64,000 nucleotides of DNA, from assembly GCA_964523885.1 (NCBI GenBank), contig CAZFYX010000018.1, positions 1 to 64,000 of the forward strand. The letters are read 5' to 3'. Positions 17,526-25,941 of the stretch are shown here, piece by piece. This DNA comes from SHXO01 sp964523885. GTDB taxonomy: Bacteria > Pseudomonadota > Gammaproteobacteria > Burkholderiales > SHXO01. The stretch's first letter is position 1; each line of letters begins with the position of its first letter. The translations under genes were made by a program, and so were the position numbers. Under the pieces are notes generated by a model, which saw nothing but the letters and a program-made list of their open reading frames with translations, was not told the origin of the DNA and ran no database searches.

Positions 17526-19907
17526 ATGAGCACCGTGTTCGAATCCAAGCCGCAGAGCGGTCCGGGCGACATCAGCAGCAAGCTGGAATTCCAGAAGCAG
17601 CTGCAGGCGGTCACCAACAAGATCCACGCGACCAGCAACGTCGACGAGATCATGCTGGAGCTGGGGCAGGACATGTGCGCCCTGCTCGGGGCCGACCGGC
17701 TCACGATCTACCAGATGTCGGACGACCGCTCCTCGATCGTCTCCAAGGTCAAGACCGGGCTGACCTCGTTCAAGGATCTCAAGCTGCCGGTCAACGACCA
17801 GAGCGTGGCGGGCTACGTCGCGCTCAACCGCGTGCTGATGAACATCCGCGACGTGTACGACGAGGCGGAGCTGCGCGGCCACTCGCCCCAGCTGCGCTTC
17901 CTCAAGGAGGTGGACAAGCGCACCGGCTACCGCACCAAGCAGATGCTGGTGGCGCCGATCGTGGACGGCTCGGCCAACGAGATGGTCGGCGTGGTGCAGG
18001 CGATCAACACCCGCACCGGGATGCCGTTCTCGCCCCAGGCCGAGGAGGGCATGGTCAACCTGTGCGAGACCCTGGCCATCGCCTTCAAGCAGCGGCAGAA
18101 GCCCAGCTCCGTGGTGCGCGGCAAGTACGACGGCCTGGTGGCCAACGCCGTCCTCTCCGCGGAGGAAATGGAGCTGGCGCTGCGCTCGGCGCGGCGCAAG
18201 GGCATCGACATCGAGCAGGTCCTGCTGGACGAGTTCCAGGTCAAGTCGCAGGCCATCGGCGAGGCGCTCTCGGCGTTCTTCGGGGTGCCCTACGAGCCGT
18301 TCAAGCAGGACCGCATCAAGCCGCTCGACCTGCTGCGCAACCTCAAGCGCGACTTCCTCGAGAGCAGCCTGTGGGTCCCGCTGGAGGACACCAAGGACGG
18401 CCTGATCGTCGCGACCAACGACCCCGAGCGGGTCAAGGCCTCGCGCATCGTCAACAACATCTTCCCCAAGAGCAAGGTCGTCTATCGCGTCACCACACAG
18501 CGCGAGTTCGCCGCCACGCTGGACCAGTTCTTCGGAGGCGACACGGGTGCCGACAGCTCGTCGATCGGGGACATGCTGTCGGGGATGGACGGGGAGTCGG
18601 ACGAGGAGAGCGGCGGCAGCGGCACCGATGAGGTCTCGCTCGCCGCGGACAACGAGCTGGTGAAGCTCGTGAACAAGATCATCGTCGACGCCTACCACCA
18701 GGGCGCGTCCGACATCCACATCGAGCCCTACCCGGGCAAGGGGAAGACCGAGATCCGCTTCCGCAAGGACGGCTCGCTGCAGCCCTACATCTCGGTGCCG
18801 GCGAGCTACCGCAACGCCATCGTCGCACGCCTGAAGATCATGTGCGACCTCGACATCTCCGAGAAGCGCAAGCCGCAGGACGGCAAGATCAAGTTCAAGA
18901 AGTTCGGCCCGCTCGACATCGAGCTGCGGGTGGCGACGATCCCGTCGCAGGGCGGCGTCGAAGACATCGTCATGCGTATCCTGGCCGCCGGCGAGCCGAT
19001 CCCGCTCGACAAGCTCGGCGTATCGGCGCGCAACCTGAAGAACCTCAAGGAGACGGTGTCCAAGCCCTACGGGCTGTTCTTCGTTTGCGGCCCGACCGGT
19101 TCCGGCAAGACCACCACGCTGCACTCGGTGCTGGGCTACCTGAACACGCCCGACACCAAGATCTGGACCGCCGAGGATCCGGTGGAAATCACCCAGAAGG
19201 GGCTGCGCCAGGTGCAGATGAACCCCAAGGCGGGGCTGAACTTCGCCACCGCAATGAAGGCGTTCCTGCGGGCGGATCCGGACATCATCATGGTGGGTGA
19301 GATGCGGGACAAGGAGACCACCTCGATCGGCATCGAAGCCTCCCTGACCGGTCACCTGGTGTTCGCCACCCTGCACACCAACAGCGCGCCCGAGTCGATC
19401 ATCCGCCTGCTGGACATGGGGATGGATCCGTTCAACTTCGCCGACGCGCTGCTGGGCATCCTCGCGCAGCGTCTGGCCAAGCGCCTGTGCGGCAAGTGCA
19501 AGCAGCCGCACACCGCTTCCCAGGACGAAATCAAGCTGCTGCTGGAGGAATACTGCCAGGAGCTGAAGAACACCGACAGCTGGAAGAAGGACCCGAAGGC
19601 CGCGTACGAGAGCGTCTACCGGGAGTGGGTCAAGAGCTTCGGCGACGACAAGGGCCAGATCACGTTGTACTCGCCGGTGGGCTGCGAGACCTGCGGCGGC
19701 ACCGGCTACAAGGGCCGCCTCGGCCTGCACGAGCTGCTGCTGGGCACCGACCTGGTCAAGAAGCTGATCCAGGAGCACGCGCGGGTGGCCGAGATCACCG
19801 CCGTGGCGCTCAACGAGGGCATGCGCACGCTGAAGCAGGACGGCATCGAGAAGGTCCTGCAGGGCATCACCGACATGCACCAGGTGCGGGCGGTCTGCAT
19901 CAAGTAG
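17526..19907 (+). CDS. GAF-fused PilB/GspE-type secretion ATPase
   Basis: 793 residues from the ATG at 17526, with GAGGGG upstream. Layout: N-terminal GAF domain (about 20-195), a PilB/GspE N-terminal domain (about 210-335) whose MshEN c-di-GMP motif is degenerate, and the hexameric ATPase domain (about 380-790). ATPase motifs are intact: Walker A GPTGSGKTTT with Lys528, Asp box TAEDPVEI, Walker B PDIIMVGEMRD and the His box GHLVFATLHTNS. Zinc-site cysteines CGKC and CETC are separated by a 65-residue insert, longer than usual. Such ATPases power type IV pilus extension or type II secretion; two pilin genes lie 2 kb downstream. Confidence 0.9.
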   Translation: MSTVFESKPQSGPGDISSKLEFQKQLQAVTNKIHATSNVDEIMLELGQDMCALLGADRLTIYQMSDDRSSIVSKVKTGLTSFKDLKLPVNDQSVAGYVALNRVLMNIRDVYDEAELRGHSPQLRFLKEVDKRTGYRTKQMLVAPIVDGSANEMVGVVQAINTRTGMPFSPQAEEGMVNLCETLAIAFKQRQKPSSVVRGKYDGLVANAVLSAEEMELALRSARRKGIDIEQVLLDEFQVKSQAIGEALSAFFGVPYEPFKQDRIKPLDLLRNLKRDFLESSLWVPLEDTKDGLIVATNDPERVKASRIVNNIFPKSKVVYRVTTQREFAATLDQFFGGDTGADSSSIGDMLSGMDGESDEESGGSGTDEVSLAADNELVKLVNKIIVDAYHQGASDIHIEPYPGKGKTEIRFRKDGSLQPYISVPASYRNAIVARLKIMCDLDISEKRKPQDGKIKFKKFGPLDIELRVATIPSQGGVEDIVMRILAAGEPIPLDKLGVSARNLKNLKETVSKPYGLFFVCGPTGSGKTTTLHSVLGYLNTPDTKIWTAEDPVEITQKGLRQVQMNPKAGLNFATAMKAFLRADPDIIMVGEMRDKETTSIGIEASLTGHLVFATLHTNSAPESIIRLLDMGMDPFNFADALLGILAQRLAKRLCGKCKQPHTASQDEIKLLLEEYCQELKNTDSWKKDPKAAYESVYREWVKSFGDDKGQITLYSPVGCETCGGTGYKGRLGLHELLLGTDLVKKLIQEHARVAEITAVALNEGMRTLKQDGIEKVLQGITDMHQVRAVCIK

Positions 19908-19919
19908 CGCCGGATCGGC

Positions 19920-21599
19920 GTGACCCCGGCGCTTGCGGAAGCCAACGACATGAACGACGTGCGCGATGCGGACCTGATCCGCCGCCTCACCGAGCTGAAC
20001 CAGATCGGCATCGCGCTGTCGCGCGAGAAGGACCTCGACCGGCTGCTCGAGGTGATCCTGGTGGCCGCGAAGCAGATCACCAACGCCGACGGCGGCACGC
20101 TCTACCGCAAGCACGGCGAGCGCGAGCTGCGCTTCGAGATCATGCGCACCGACTCGCTCGGCATCGCCATGGGCGGCACCACCGGCAAGGCGGTGCCCTT
20201 CGCGCCCGTGCGCCTGTACGAGGAAGACGGCGTGCCGAACAACTCGATGGTCGTGGCCTACGCGGTGCTGCACGACCAGACGGTGAACATCGCCGACGCC
20301 TACACCGAGCAGGGGTTCGACTTCTCCGGCACCAAGGCCTTCGACAGCAAGACCGGCTACCGCTCCCGCTCGTTCCTGACCGTCCCGATGAAGAACCACG
20401 AGGACGAGATCATCGGCGTGCTGCAGCTGATCAACGCCACGGACCGCGCCACGGGGGAGATCGTGGCATTCTCCCCGGCCGACCAGAACCTGGCCGAGTC
20501 GCTCGCCTCGCAGGCGGCGGTGGCGCTCACCAACCGGCTGCTGATCAACCAGCTGGAGGAGCTGTTCGAATCCTTCATCCGCCTGATCAACGCCGCCATC
20601 GACGACAAGTCGCCCTACACCGGGGGCCACTGCCAGCGCGTCCCGGCGCTAACCATGATGCTGGCCGAGGCGGCGACCCGCGCGGGCAGCGGCCCGCTGG
20701 CGGGCTTCGCGATGAGCGACAAGGATCGCTACGAGCTCAAGATCGCCGGCCTGCTGCACGACTGCGGCAAGGTGACCACGCCGGTGCACGTGGTGGACAA
20801 GGCCACCAAGCTGCAGACCATCTACGACCGCATCGGGCTGCTGGACACGCGCTTCGAGGTGCTCAAGCGCGACGCCCAGGTGCGCATGCTGCAGGCCAAG
20901 GTGGAGGCGCTGGAAAGCGGCAACAGGGGCGCCTGGCAGGAGCTGGAGGCGCGCTACAACGCGCAGATCAAGCAGCTGGATGCGGACCGGGAATTCCTCC
21001 GTCTGTGCAACATCGGCTCCGAGCGCATGGCGCCGGAGGACCAGCAGCGTGTGTTCAGCATCGGCACCGGCTACCGCTGGCGCGACACCGACGGCAACGA
21101 GGACGTGCCGTTCCTCACCCACGACGAGATCACCAACCTCACCATCCGCAGCGGCACGCTGACCGACGACGAGCGCAAGGTCATCAATCACCATATCGAG
21201 GTGACCATCATGATGCTCGAGTCGCTGCCCTGGCCCAAGCATCTGAAGAACGTGCCCGAGTACGCCGGCGGCCACCACGAGCGCATGGACGGCAAGGGCT
21301 ATCCCCGCGGGCTCACCCGGGAGCAGATGTCGGTGCAGGCCCGGGTGATGGGCATCGCCGACATCTTCGAGGCGCTGACCGCGAAGGACCGGCCGTACAA
21401 GAAGGGCAAGACGCTCACCGAGGCCCTGACCATCCTGGGCCGCTTCAAGCTCAACGGGCACATCGACCCGGACCTGTTCGACGTGTTCATCCGCGAGCGC
21501 CTCTACCTGCGCTATGCCGAGCAGTTTCTCGACCCCGAGCAGATCGACGATGTGGATCTGTCCAGGATCCCCGGCGTGCCTGCCGACCTGATGACGTAG
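19920..21599 (+). CDS. GAF and HD-GYP domain protein, probable c-di-GMP phosphodiesterase
   Basis: 559 residues from the GTG at 19920; an ATG at 19950 has a better ribosome site (GCGGAAG) and may be the real start. The N-terminal GAF domain (about 20-205) is followed by an HD-GYP domain (about 215-540). Key residues are present: HDCGK (His280-Asp281), HH in INHHIE and in GGHHERMDGKGYP, with Gly460-Tyr461-Pro462. A helical insert of about 120 residues separates the HDCGK half from the GYP half, more than in typical members. HD-GYP enzymes linearise c-di-GMP; activity here is inferred. It is the last gene before the pilins. Confidence 0.9.
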   Translation: MTPALAEANDMNDVRDADLIRRLTELNQIGIALSREKDLDRLLEVILVAAKQITNADGGTLYRKHGERELRFEIMRTDSLGIAMGGTTGKAVPFAPVRLYEEDGVPNNSMVVAYAVLHDQTVNIADAYTEQGFDFSGTKAFDSKTGYRSRSFLTVPMKNHEDEIIGVLQLINATDRATGEIVAFSPADQNLAESLASQAAVALTNRLLINQLEELFESFIRLINAAIDDKSPYTGGHCQRVPALTMMLAEAATRAGSGPLAGFAMSDKDRYELKIAGLLHDCGKVTTPVHVVDKATKLQTIYDRIGLLDTRFEVLKRDAQVRMLQAKVEALESGNRGAWQELEARYNAQIKQLDADREFLRLCNIGSERMAPEDQQRVFSIGTGYRWRDTDGNEDVPFLTHDEITNLTIRSGTLTDDERKVINHHIEVTIMMLESLPWPKHLKNVPEYAGGHHERMDGKGYPRGLTREQMSVQARVMGIADIFEALTAKDRPYKKGKTLTEALTILGRFKLNGHIDPDLFDVFIRERLYLRYAEQFLDPEQIDDVDLSRIPGVPADLMT

Positions 21600-21754
21600 C
21601 GCGTCACGTTCGGTCTGCCGCGCGGGACCTGCAGCGCGGCGCAATGTGAAAGAAATCTTGGAGCGAGTGTGAGATTCGTTGAAGCCGCGCTTCGCTTGTC
21701 TCCGAAGTTATCTTTCTGTGAGGTAAATGCTTGATTCGGGGCCGGGCGAGGCGA

Positions 21755-21772
21755 TTGGCATAGCGGTTGCAT
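21755..21772 (+). promoter_or_regulatory. pilA: Sigma-54 promoter of the pilin genes
   Basis: TTGGCATAGCGGTTGCAT carries the invariant GG (21757-21758) and GC (21769-21770) 12 bases apart. The predicted start point is near 21782, about 50 bases before the first pilin ATG. Sigma-54 with the PilS/PilR pair drives pilA in several proteobacteria. The motif is almost the same as at 9709-9726. Confidence 0.87.
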
Positions 21773-21830
21773 AGAGAGCTCCCGACACGGAATCGCGTGT
21801 TCACGGTCATCCCAAACTTAGGAGCAACAG

Positions 21831-22292
21831 ATGAAATCGATGCAAAAAGGCTTCACCCTGATCGAACTGATGATCGTGGTCGCGATCATCGGCATTCTCG
21901 CCGCCATCGCGGTGCCGGCGTACTCGGACTACATGGTGCGCTCGCGCGTGACCGAAGGTCTGAACCTCGCCGCGGCGCCGAAGCTGGACGTGTCCGAGAC
22001 CTGGCAGTCGCGCGGCGACCTGACCGGCCTGGACGCTTCCTTCCAGGGCGGCTGGACGGCCACCAAGTACGTCAGCGGCATCGCCATCAACGACACCAAC
22101 GGTGAGATCACCGTGACCTACGACACCGGCGCGACCGGCATTCCGCAGCTGGCTGGTGCCGACCAGATCGTCTTCACGCCGACCATCGGTGGCGCGGCGC
22201 TGGTGGCTGGCGCGGCCGGCAACATCGACTGGAGCTGCAAGGTCGGTGGCTCGGTGGTGTCGAAGTACCGTCCCTCGCAGTGCCGTCCGTAA
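21831..22292 (+). CDS. pilA: Type IV major pilin, copy 1
   Basis: 153 residues. The six-residue leader MKSMQK plus Gly precedes the mature N-terminus FTLIELMIVVAIIGILAAIA, cut by PilD after Gly7 and N-methylated at Phe; Glu at mature position 5 is present. The hydrophobic N-terminal helix assembles the fibre. The globular part ends with a cysteine pair (SCKVGG and SQCRP) that forms the usual D-loop. A strong AGGAG ribosome site (about 21820-21824) and a sigma-54 promoter lie upstream. A second, nearly identical pilin follows after 35 bases. Confidence 0.97.
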   Translation: MKSMQKGFTLIELMIVVAIIGILAAIAVPAYSDYMVRSRVTEGLNLAAAPKLDVSETWQSRGDLTGLDASFQGGWTATKYVSGIAINDTNGEITVTYDTGATGIPQLAGADQIVFTPTIGGAALVAGAAGNIDWSCKVGGSVVSKYRPSQCRP

Positions 22293-22327
22293 ACCAACCA
22301 GGAGCCCAGGAGTAGAAGGAGATGTAC

Positions 22328-22789
22328 ATGAGATCGATACAGACAGGCTTCACCCTGATCGAACTGATGATCGTGGTCGCGATCATCGGCATTCTCGCCG
22401 CCATCGCGGTGCCGGCGTACTCGGACTACACGGTGCGCTCGCGCGTGACCGAAGGTCTGAACCTGGCCGCCTCGCCCAAGCTGGATGTCTCTGAGACTTG
22501 GCAGTCGCGTGGTGACCTCACCGGCCTTGATGCTTCATTCCAGGCCGGCTGGTCTGCCACCAAGTACGTCAGCGGCATCGCGATCAACGATACCAACGGC
22601 GAAATCACCGTGACCTACGACACCAGCGCGACCGGCATCCCACAGCTGGCGGGTGCCGACCAGATCGTCTTCACACCGACGATCGGCGGCGCGGCACTGG
22701 TGGCGGGTGCGGCCGGCAACATCGACTGGAGCTGCAAGGTCGGTGGTTCCGTGGCCGCCAAGTACCGGCCTTCGCAGTGTCGTCCGTAG
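22328..22789 (+). CDS. pilA: Type IV pilin, copy 2
   Basis: 153 residues from the ATG at 22328. An ATG at 22322 also exists, but the AGAAGGAG ribosome site (22314-22321) abuts it, while the 22328 start has correct spacing and gives exactly the length of copy 1. The leader is MRSIQTG. The mature protein differs from copy 1 at only about seven positions. The cysteine pair and Glu5 are conserved. DNA identity is very uneven: one difference in the first 119 bp of the mature coding region but about 40 in the remaining 325. A strong terminator follows, so both pilins probably share one transcript. Confidence 0.96.
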   Translation: MRSIQTGFTLIELMIVVAIIGILAAIAVPAYSDYTVRSRVTEGLNLAASPKLDVSETWQSRGDLTGLDASFQAGWSATKYVSGIAINDTNGEITVTYDTSATGIPQLAGADQIVFTPTIGGAALVAGAAGNIDWSCKVGGSVAAKYRPSQCRP

Positions 22790-22808
22790 CCGCGTTCTAC
22801 TCCTCCTG

Positions 22809-22836
22809 AAAAACGGGCGCTTCGGCGCCCGTTTTT
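22809..22836 (+). terminator. Rho-independent terminator after the pilins
   Basis: An eight-base-pair stem ACGGGCGC/GCGCCCGT (22813-22820 and 22825-22832) with a TTCG tetraloop is flanked by A-rich and T-rich tracts. This is a strong intrinsic terminator, and it closes the pilin transcript. Confidence 0.95.
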
Positions 22837-22899
22837 CTTTGCTGGCCTGATCGATGCTTTTGCAACGATTCCACATTCCATTCGGGCCCTGCCGGCAGC

Positions 22900-25800
22900 A
22901 TGCGTGACCCAGCCCTTCGTCTGCCACCCAGCGCGTTCTTCGCCCTGTTCGCCGTCTCCGGCTTCGCCGGACTGATGTACGAATCGGTGTGGACCCATTA
23001 CCTCAAGCTGTTCCTCGGCCACGCGGCCTATGCCCAGACCCTGGTCCTGGTCATCTTCATGGGCGGCATGGCAATCGGCGCCTGGCTCGCCGGGCGCTAC
23101 TCTGCCCGCATGGCGAGCCTGCTGAAGGGCTATGCCATCGTGGAGGGGATCATCGGGGCGAGCGCGCTCGCCTTCCACGTCATCTTTGTCGCAACCACGG
23201 CCTTCGTGCTGGATGCGATCCTGCCCGGCTTGTCCTCCAGCACGTCAGCGCATGTGATCAAGTGGGGCGTGGCCGCCCTGCTCATCCTGCCCCAGTCGGT
23301 CCTGCTCGGCATGACCTTCCCGCTCATGAGCGGCGCGGTCATGCGCCGGTTTCCCGCCATGCCCGGGCACACCCTGGCCTCGCTGTACTTCTCCAACAGC
23401 ATCGGGGCCGTCTTCGGCGTGCTCGCGAGCGGCTTCGTGCTGATCGGACTGGTGGGACTGCCCGGCACCATGCTCACCGCCGGCCTGCTCAACCTGCTGC
23501 TCGCCCTGTTCGTCTGGCTGGTGGCCAGGGATGCCGAGGCGCGCCCCGCGGCGGCCGTCGTGGGCGCCGACGGGGGCTGGTCCCGCGACGGCTGGGTGAA
23601 GTTCCTGCTGCTCGCGGCCGCCGTCACCGGCGCGGCGTCCTTCCTGTACGAGATCGCATGGATCCGGATGCTCACCCTGGTGCTGGGTGGGTCGACCCAT
23701 TCGTTCGAGCTGATGCTCGCCGCCTTCATCCTGGGACTGGCGCTGGGCGGCCTGTACATGCGCAAGCGCATCGATCGCATTCGGCAGCCGGTGCGCTACC
23801 TCGGCTGGGTCCAGCTGCTCATGGGCGGCTTCGCCCTGGCGACCCTGCTGATCTACGGCCATGCGTTCGAGTGGATGGGCTTCCTGATGCGCGGGCTGGC
23901 GCGCTCGGACCAGGGCTACGACCTGTTCCTGGTCTTCAGCAGCACCATCGCCCTGGCGGTGATGCTGCCGGCGACGTTCATGGCCGGCATGACCCTGCCG
24001 CTGATGACCTTCGTGCTGCTTCAGCGCGGGCACGGCGAACGGACCATCGGCAGCGTGTACGCCGCCAACACCATCGGCGCGATCGCCGGGGTCCTGGTCG
24101 CCGTGCACGTGCTCATGACCACGGTCGGCCTGAAGGGCGTGCTGCTGGTGGGCGTGGGCCTGGACGTGGCGCTCGGCGTGGCGCTGCTGGCCGGCGCGCA
24201 GCCGCGCGTGCGCCGCTGGGAGCTCGGCGGGGCTGCACTGGCCGCCTGCGCGGCCCTGGTGCTGGTGACGGTGTTCGTCCGCATGGATCCCCTGCAGCTC
24301 AACAGTGGCGTGTACCGCACCGGCGCTGCCCGCGTGGGCCCGGGCAACCAGCTGCTGTTCCACGGCGACGGCAAGACCGCGACGGTCGCGCTCATGGGCA
24401 ATGCGAGAGGCGTGGTGCGCATCAGCACCAACGGCAAGCCCGATGCGAGCCTGACCGTCACCGACGCCGATCCCACGCCCGACGAGGCGACCATGATCGT
24501 GGCCGGCACGCTCGCGCTGGCCCACCATCCCGGCGCGAAGCTGGTGGCCAACATCGGCTTCGGCTCCGGCCTCACCACCGACACGCTGCTGAGCACGTCC
24601 CAGCTGGAGCGGGTCGACACGATCGAGATCGAGCCGTTCATGGTCGAGGCGGCACGCGGCTTCGGCGCGCGCGTTGCGCGTGCGTTCGAGGACCCGCGCA
24701 GCCACATCCACATCGAGGATGCGAAGACCTTCTTCTCGACCCGGGCGGCGACCTACGACGTGATCGTCTCCGAGCCGTCGAACCCATGGGTGAGCGGCGT
24801 CGCATCGCTGTTCTCGACCGAGTTCTATGCCCGTGCACGCAGGCACCTGCGTCCCGACGGCCTGCTGGTGCAGTGGATCCAGGGCTACGAGATCGACCTG
24901 TCGCTGCTGGCCTCGGTGTTCCGCGCGCTCGGGCCCCACTTCGACGACTACGCGGTCTACACGACCAACGGTGCCGATCTGCTCATCGTCGCGCGGGCGC
25001 AGGGCAAGCTGGCGCCTCTGGACGCGGACGTGCTGCGTGACCCGGGGCTGGCCAAGGTGCTCGGCCGCGTGCATATCGCCGCGGTGCAGGACCTCGAGTT
25101 CCGCAAGCTGCTCGGGCGCTCCTCGTTCGAGGCGCTGCTCGCGGCCTATCCTGCGCCGGCGAACTCCGACTACTTCCCCTATCTGGACCAGCACGCGGCA
25201 CGCGCCCGGTTCCTCGACCAGACCGCCGCGCGCGAGCTCACCGCGCTGCACCAGCAGTCGCTGCCCGTGCTGGAAGTGCTCGACAACCGGCCCGCCCCGT
25301 CTGCACGGCGGCCGGTCACCCGGGATGAGTTCTACGTGCCGGCCGCCTTGGCGGACGATGCCCGTCGCTTCGGCGACGCGGTGCTCGGCCGCGGTCCCTG
25401 GAGCCGGGTGGACAGCGAATTCGCGCTGGACTGGAGCTACGCCGAAGCGATGCTCAGGCGCTGCGAAAACGACGCCGACTGGGGCGAGTTCCGCAGGGCA
25501 GTGCAGCGGCTGGCGGGCCGGATCCTCCCCTACCTGCCCCCCGAGGACGCGGCGGCCGTGCTGGAGCGGCTCCGGTCGAGCCCCTGCGCGACGCGGCTGC
25601 CGCCTGGCGCCGCGCAGTGGCTGGACCTCCTGCACGCGATCGCGAAACGCGACGCCGCCGGCATGGGGCAGCTGGCCATGACGCTGGCCGAGCAGGGCGG
25701 CGATGAGGCGCAGGCCTACCTGGTGCAGGCCGCCATGCTCAGCGCACTCGCCCGCAACCAGTCGGGCGAGGTCATGATGCTGTGGGACAAGTATCGCCCC

Positions 25801-25935
25801 GTGCTGACGCAGGCCGGGGCGGCGCCGTTGCAGGCGCGGCTGCTGGTTGCCGTCGCCTACGCGCAGGCCACACGCCTGTCGCAGGCGCCCGCAGACAACG
25901 GCCGCGCGGCCGAGCGGCCGCAAGGGGCGCGCTGA
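22900..25935 (+). CDS. Membrane protein with spermidine-synthase-like domain
   Basis: 1011 residues, ATG at 22900. The first half (about 1-460) is a polytopic membrane region with some 13 hydrophobic helices, including motifs of the fused transporter/spermidine-synthase family (GFAGLMYESVW, GAASFLYEIAWIRML). A Rossmann-type spermidine-synthase-like domain follows (about 530-720): VANIGFGSGLTTDTLL, DTIEIEPFMVEAA and SEPSNPWVSGVASLFS. The last 250 residues look helical. Whether it makes polyamines is unknown. It lies directly behind the pilin terminator and its 3' end converges with soxA (6-base gap). Confidence 0.85.
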   Translation: MRDPALRLPPSAFFALFAVSGFAGLMYESVWTHYLKLFLGHAAYAQTLVLVIFMGGMAIGAWLAGRYSARMASLLKGYAIVEGIIGASALAFHVIFVATTAFVLDAILPGLSSSTSAHVIKWGVAALLILPQSVLLGMTFPLMSGAVMRRFPAMPGHTLASLYFSNSIGAVFGVLASGFVLIGLVGLPGTMLTAGLLNLLLALFVWLVARDAEARPAAAVVGADGGWSRDGWVKFLLLAAAVTGAASFLYEIAWIRMLTLVLGGSTHSFELMLAAFILGLALGGLYMRKRIDRIRQPVRYLGWVQLLMGGFALATLLIYGHAFEWMGFLMRGLARSDQGYDLFLVFSSTIALAVMLPATFMAGMTLPLMTFVLLQRGHGERTIGSVYAANTIGAIAGVLVAVHVLMTTVGLKGVLLVGVGLDVALGVALLAGAQPRVRRWELGGAALAACAALVLVTVFVRMDPLQLNSGVYRTGAARVGPGNQLLFHGDGKTATVALMGNARGVVRISTNGKPDASLTVTDADPTPDEATMIVAGTLALAHHPGAKLVANIGFGSGLTTDTLLSTSQLERVDTIEIEPFMVEAARGFGARVARAFEDPRSHIHIEDAKTFFSTRAATYDVIVSEPSNPWVSGVASLFSTEFYARARRHLRPDGLLVQWIQGYEIDLSLLASVFRALGPHFDDYAVYTTNGADLLIVARAQGKLAPLDADVLRDPGLAKVLGRVHIAAVQDLEFRKLLGRSSFEALLAAYPAPANSDYFPYLDQHAARARFLDQTAARELTALHQQSLPVLEVLDNRPAPSARRPVTRDEFYVPAALADDARRFGDAVLGRGPWSRVDSEFALDWSYAEAMLRRCENDADWGEFRRAVQRLAGRILPYLPPEDAAAVLERLRSSPCATRLPPGAAQWLDLLHAIAKRDAAGMGQLAMTLAEQGGDEAQAYLVQAAMLSALARNQSGEVMMLWDKYRPVLTQAGAAPLQARLLVAVAYAQATRLSQAPADNGRAAERPQGAR

Positions 25936-25941
25936 GCGCGC

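Noticed and set aside
16269..20630. 1453-codon minus-strand frame across the cyclase, phosphodiesterase and ATPase genes
   Set aside because: It is opposite four clear genes with intact motifs; no protein family is recognisable in it. The same applies to 5529-7565, 23245-25923 and 28469-31348.
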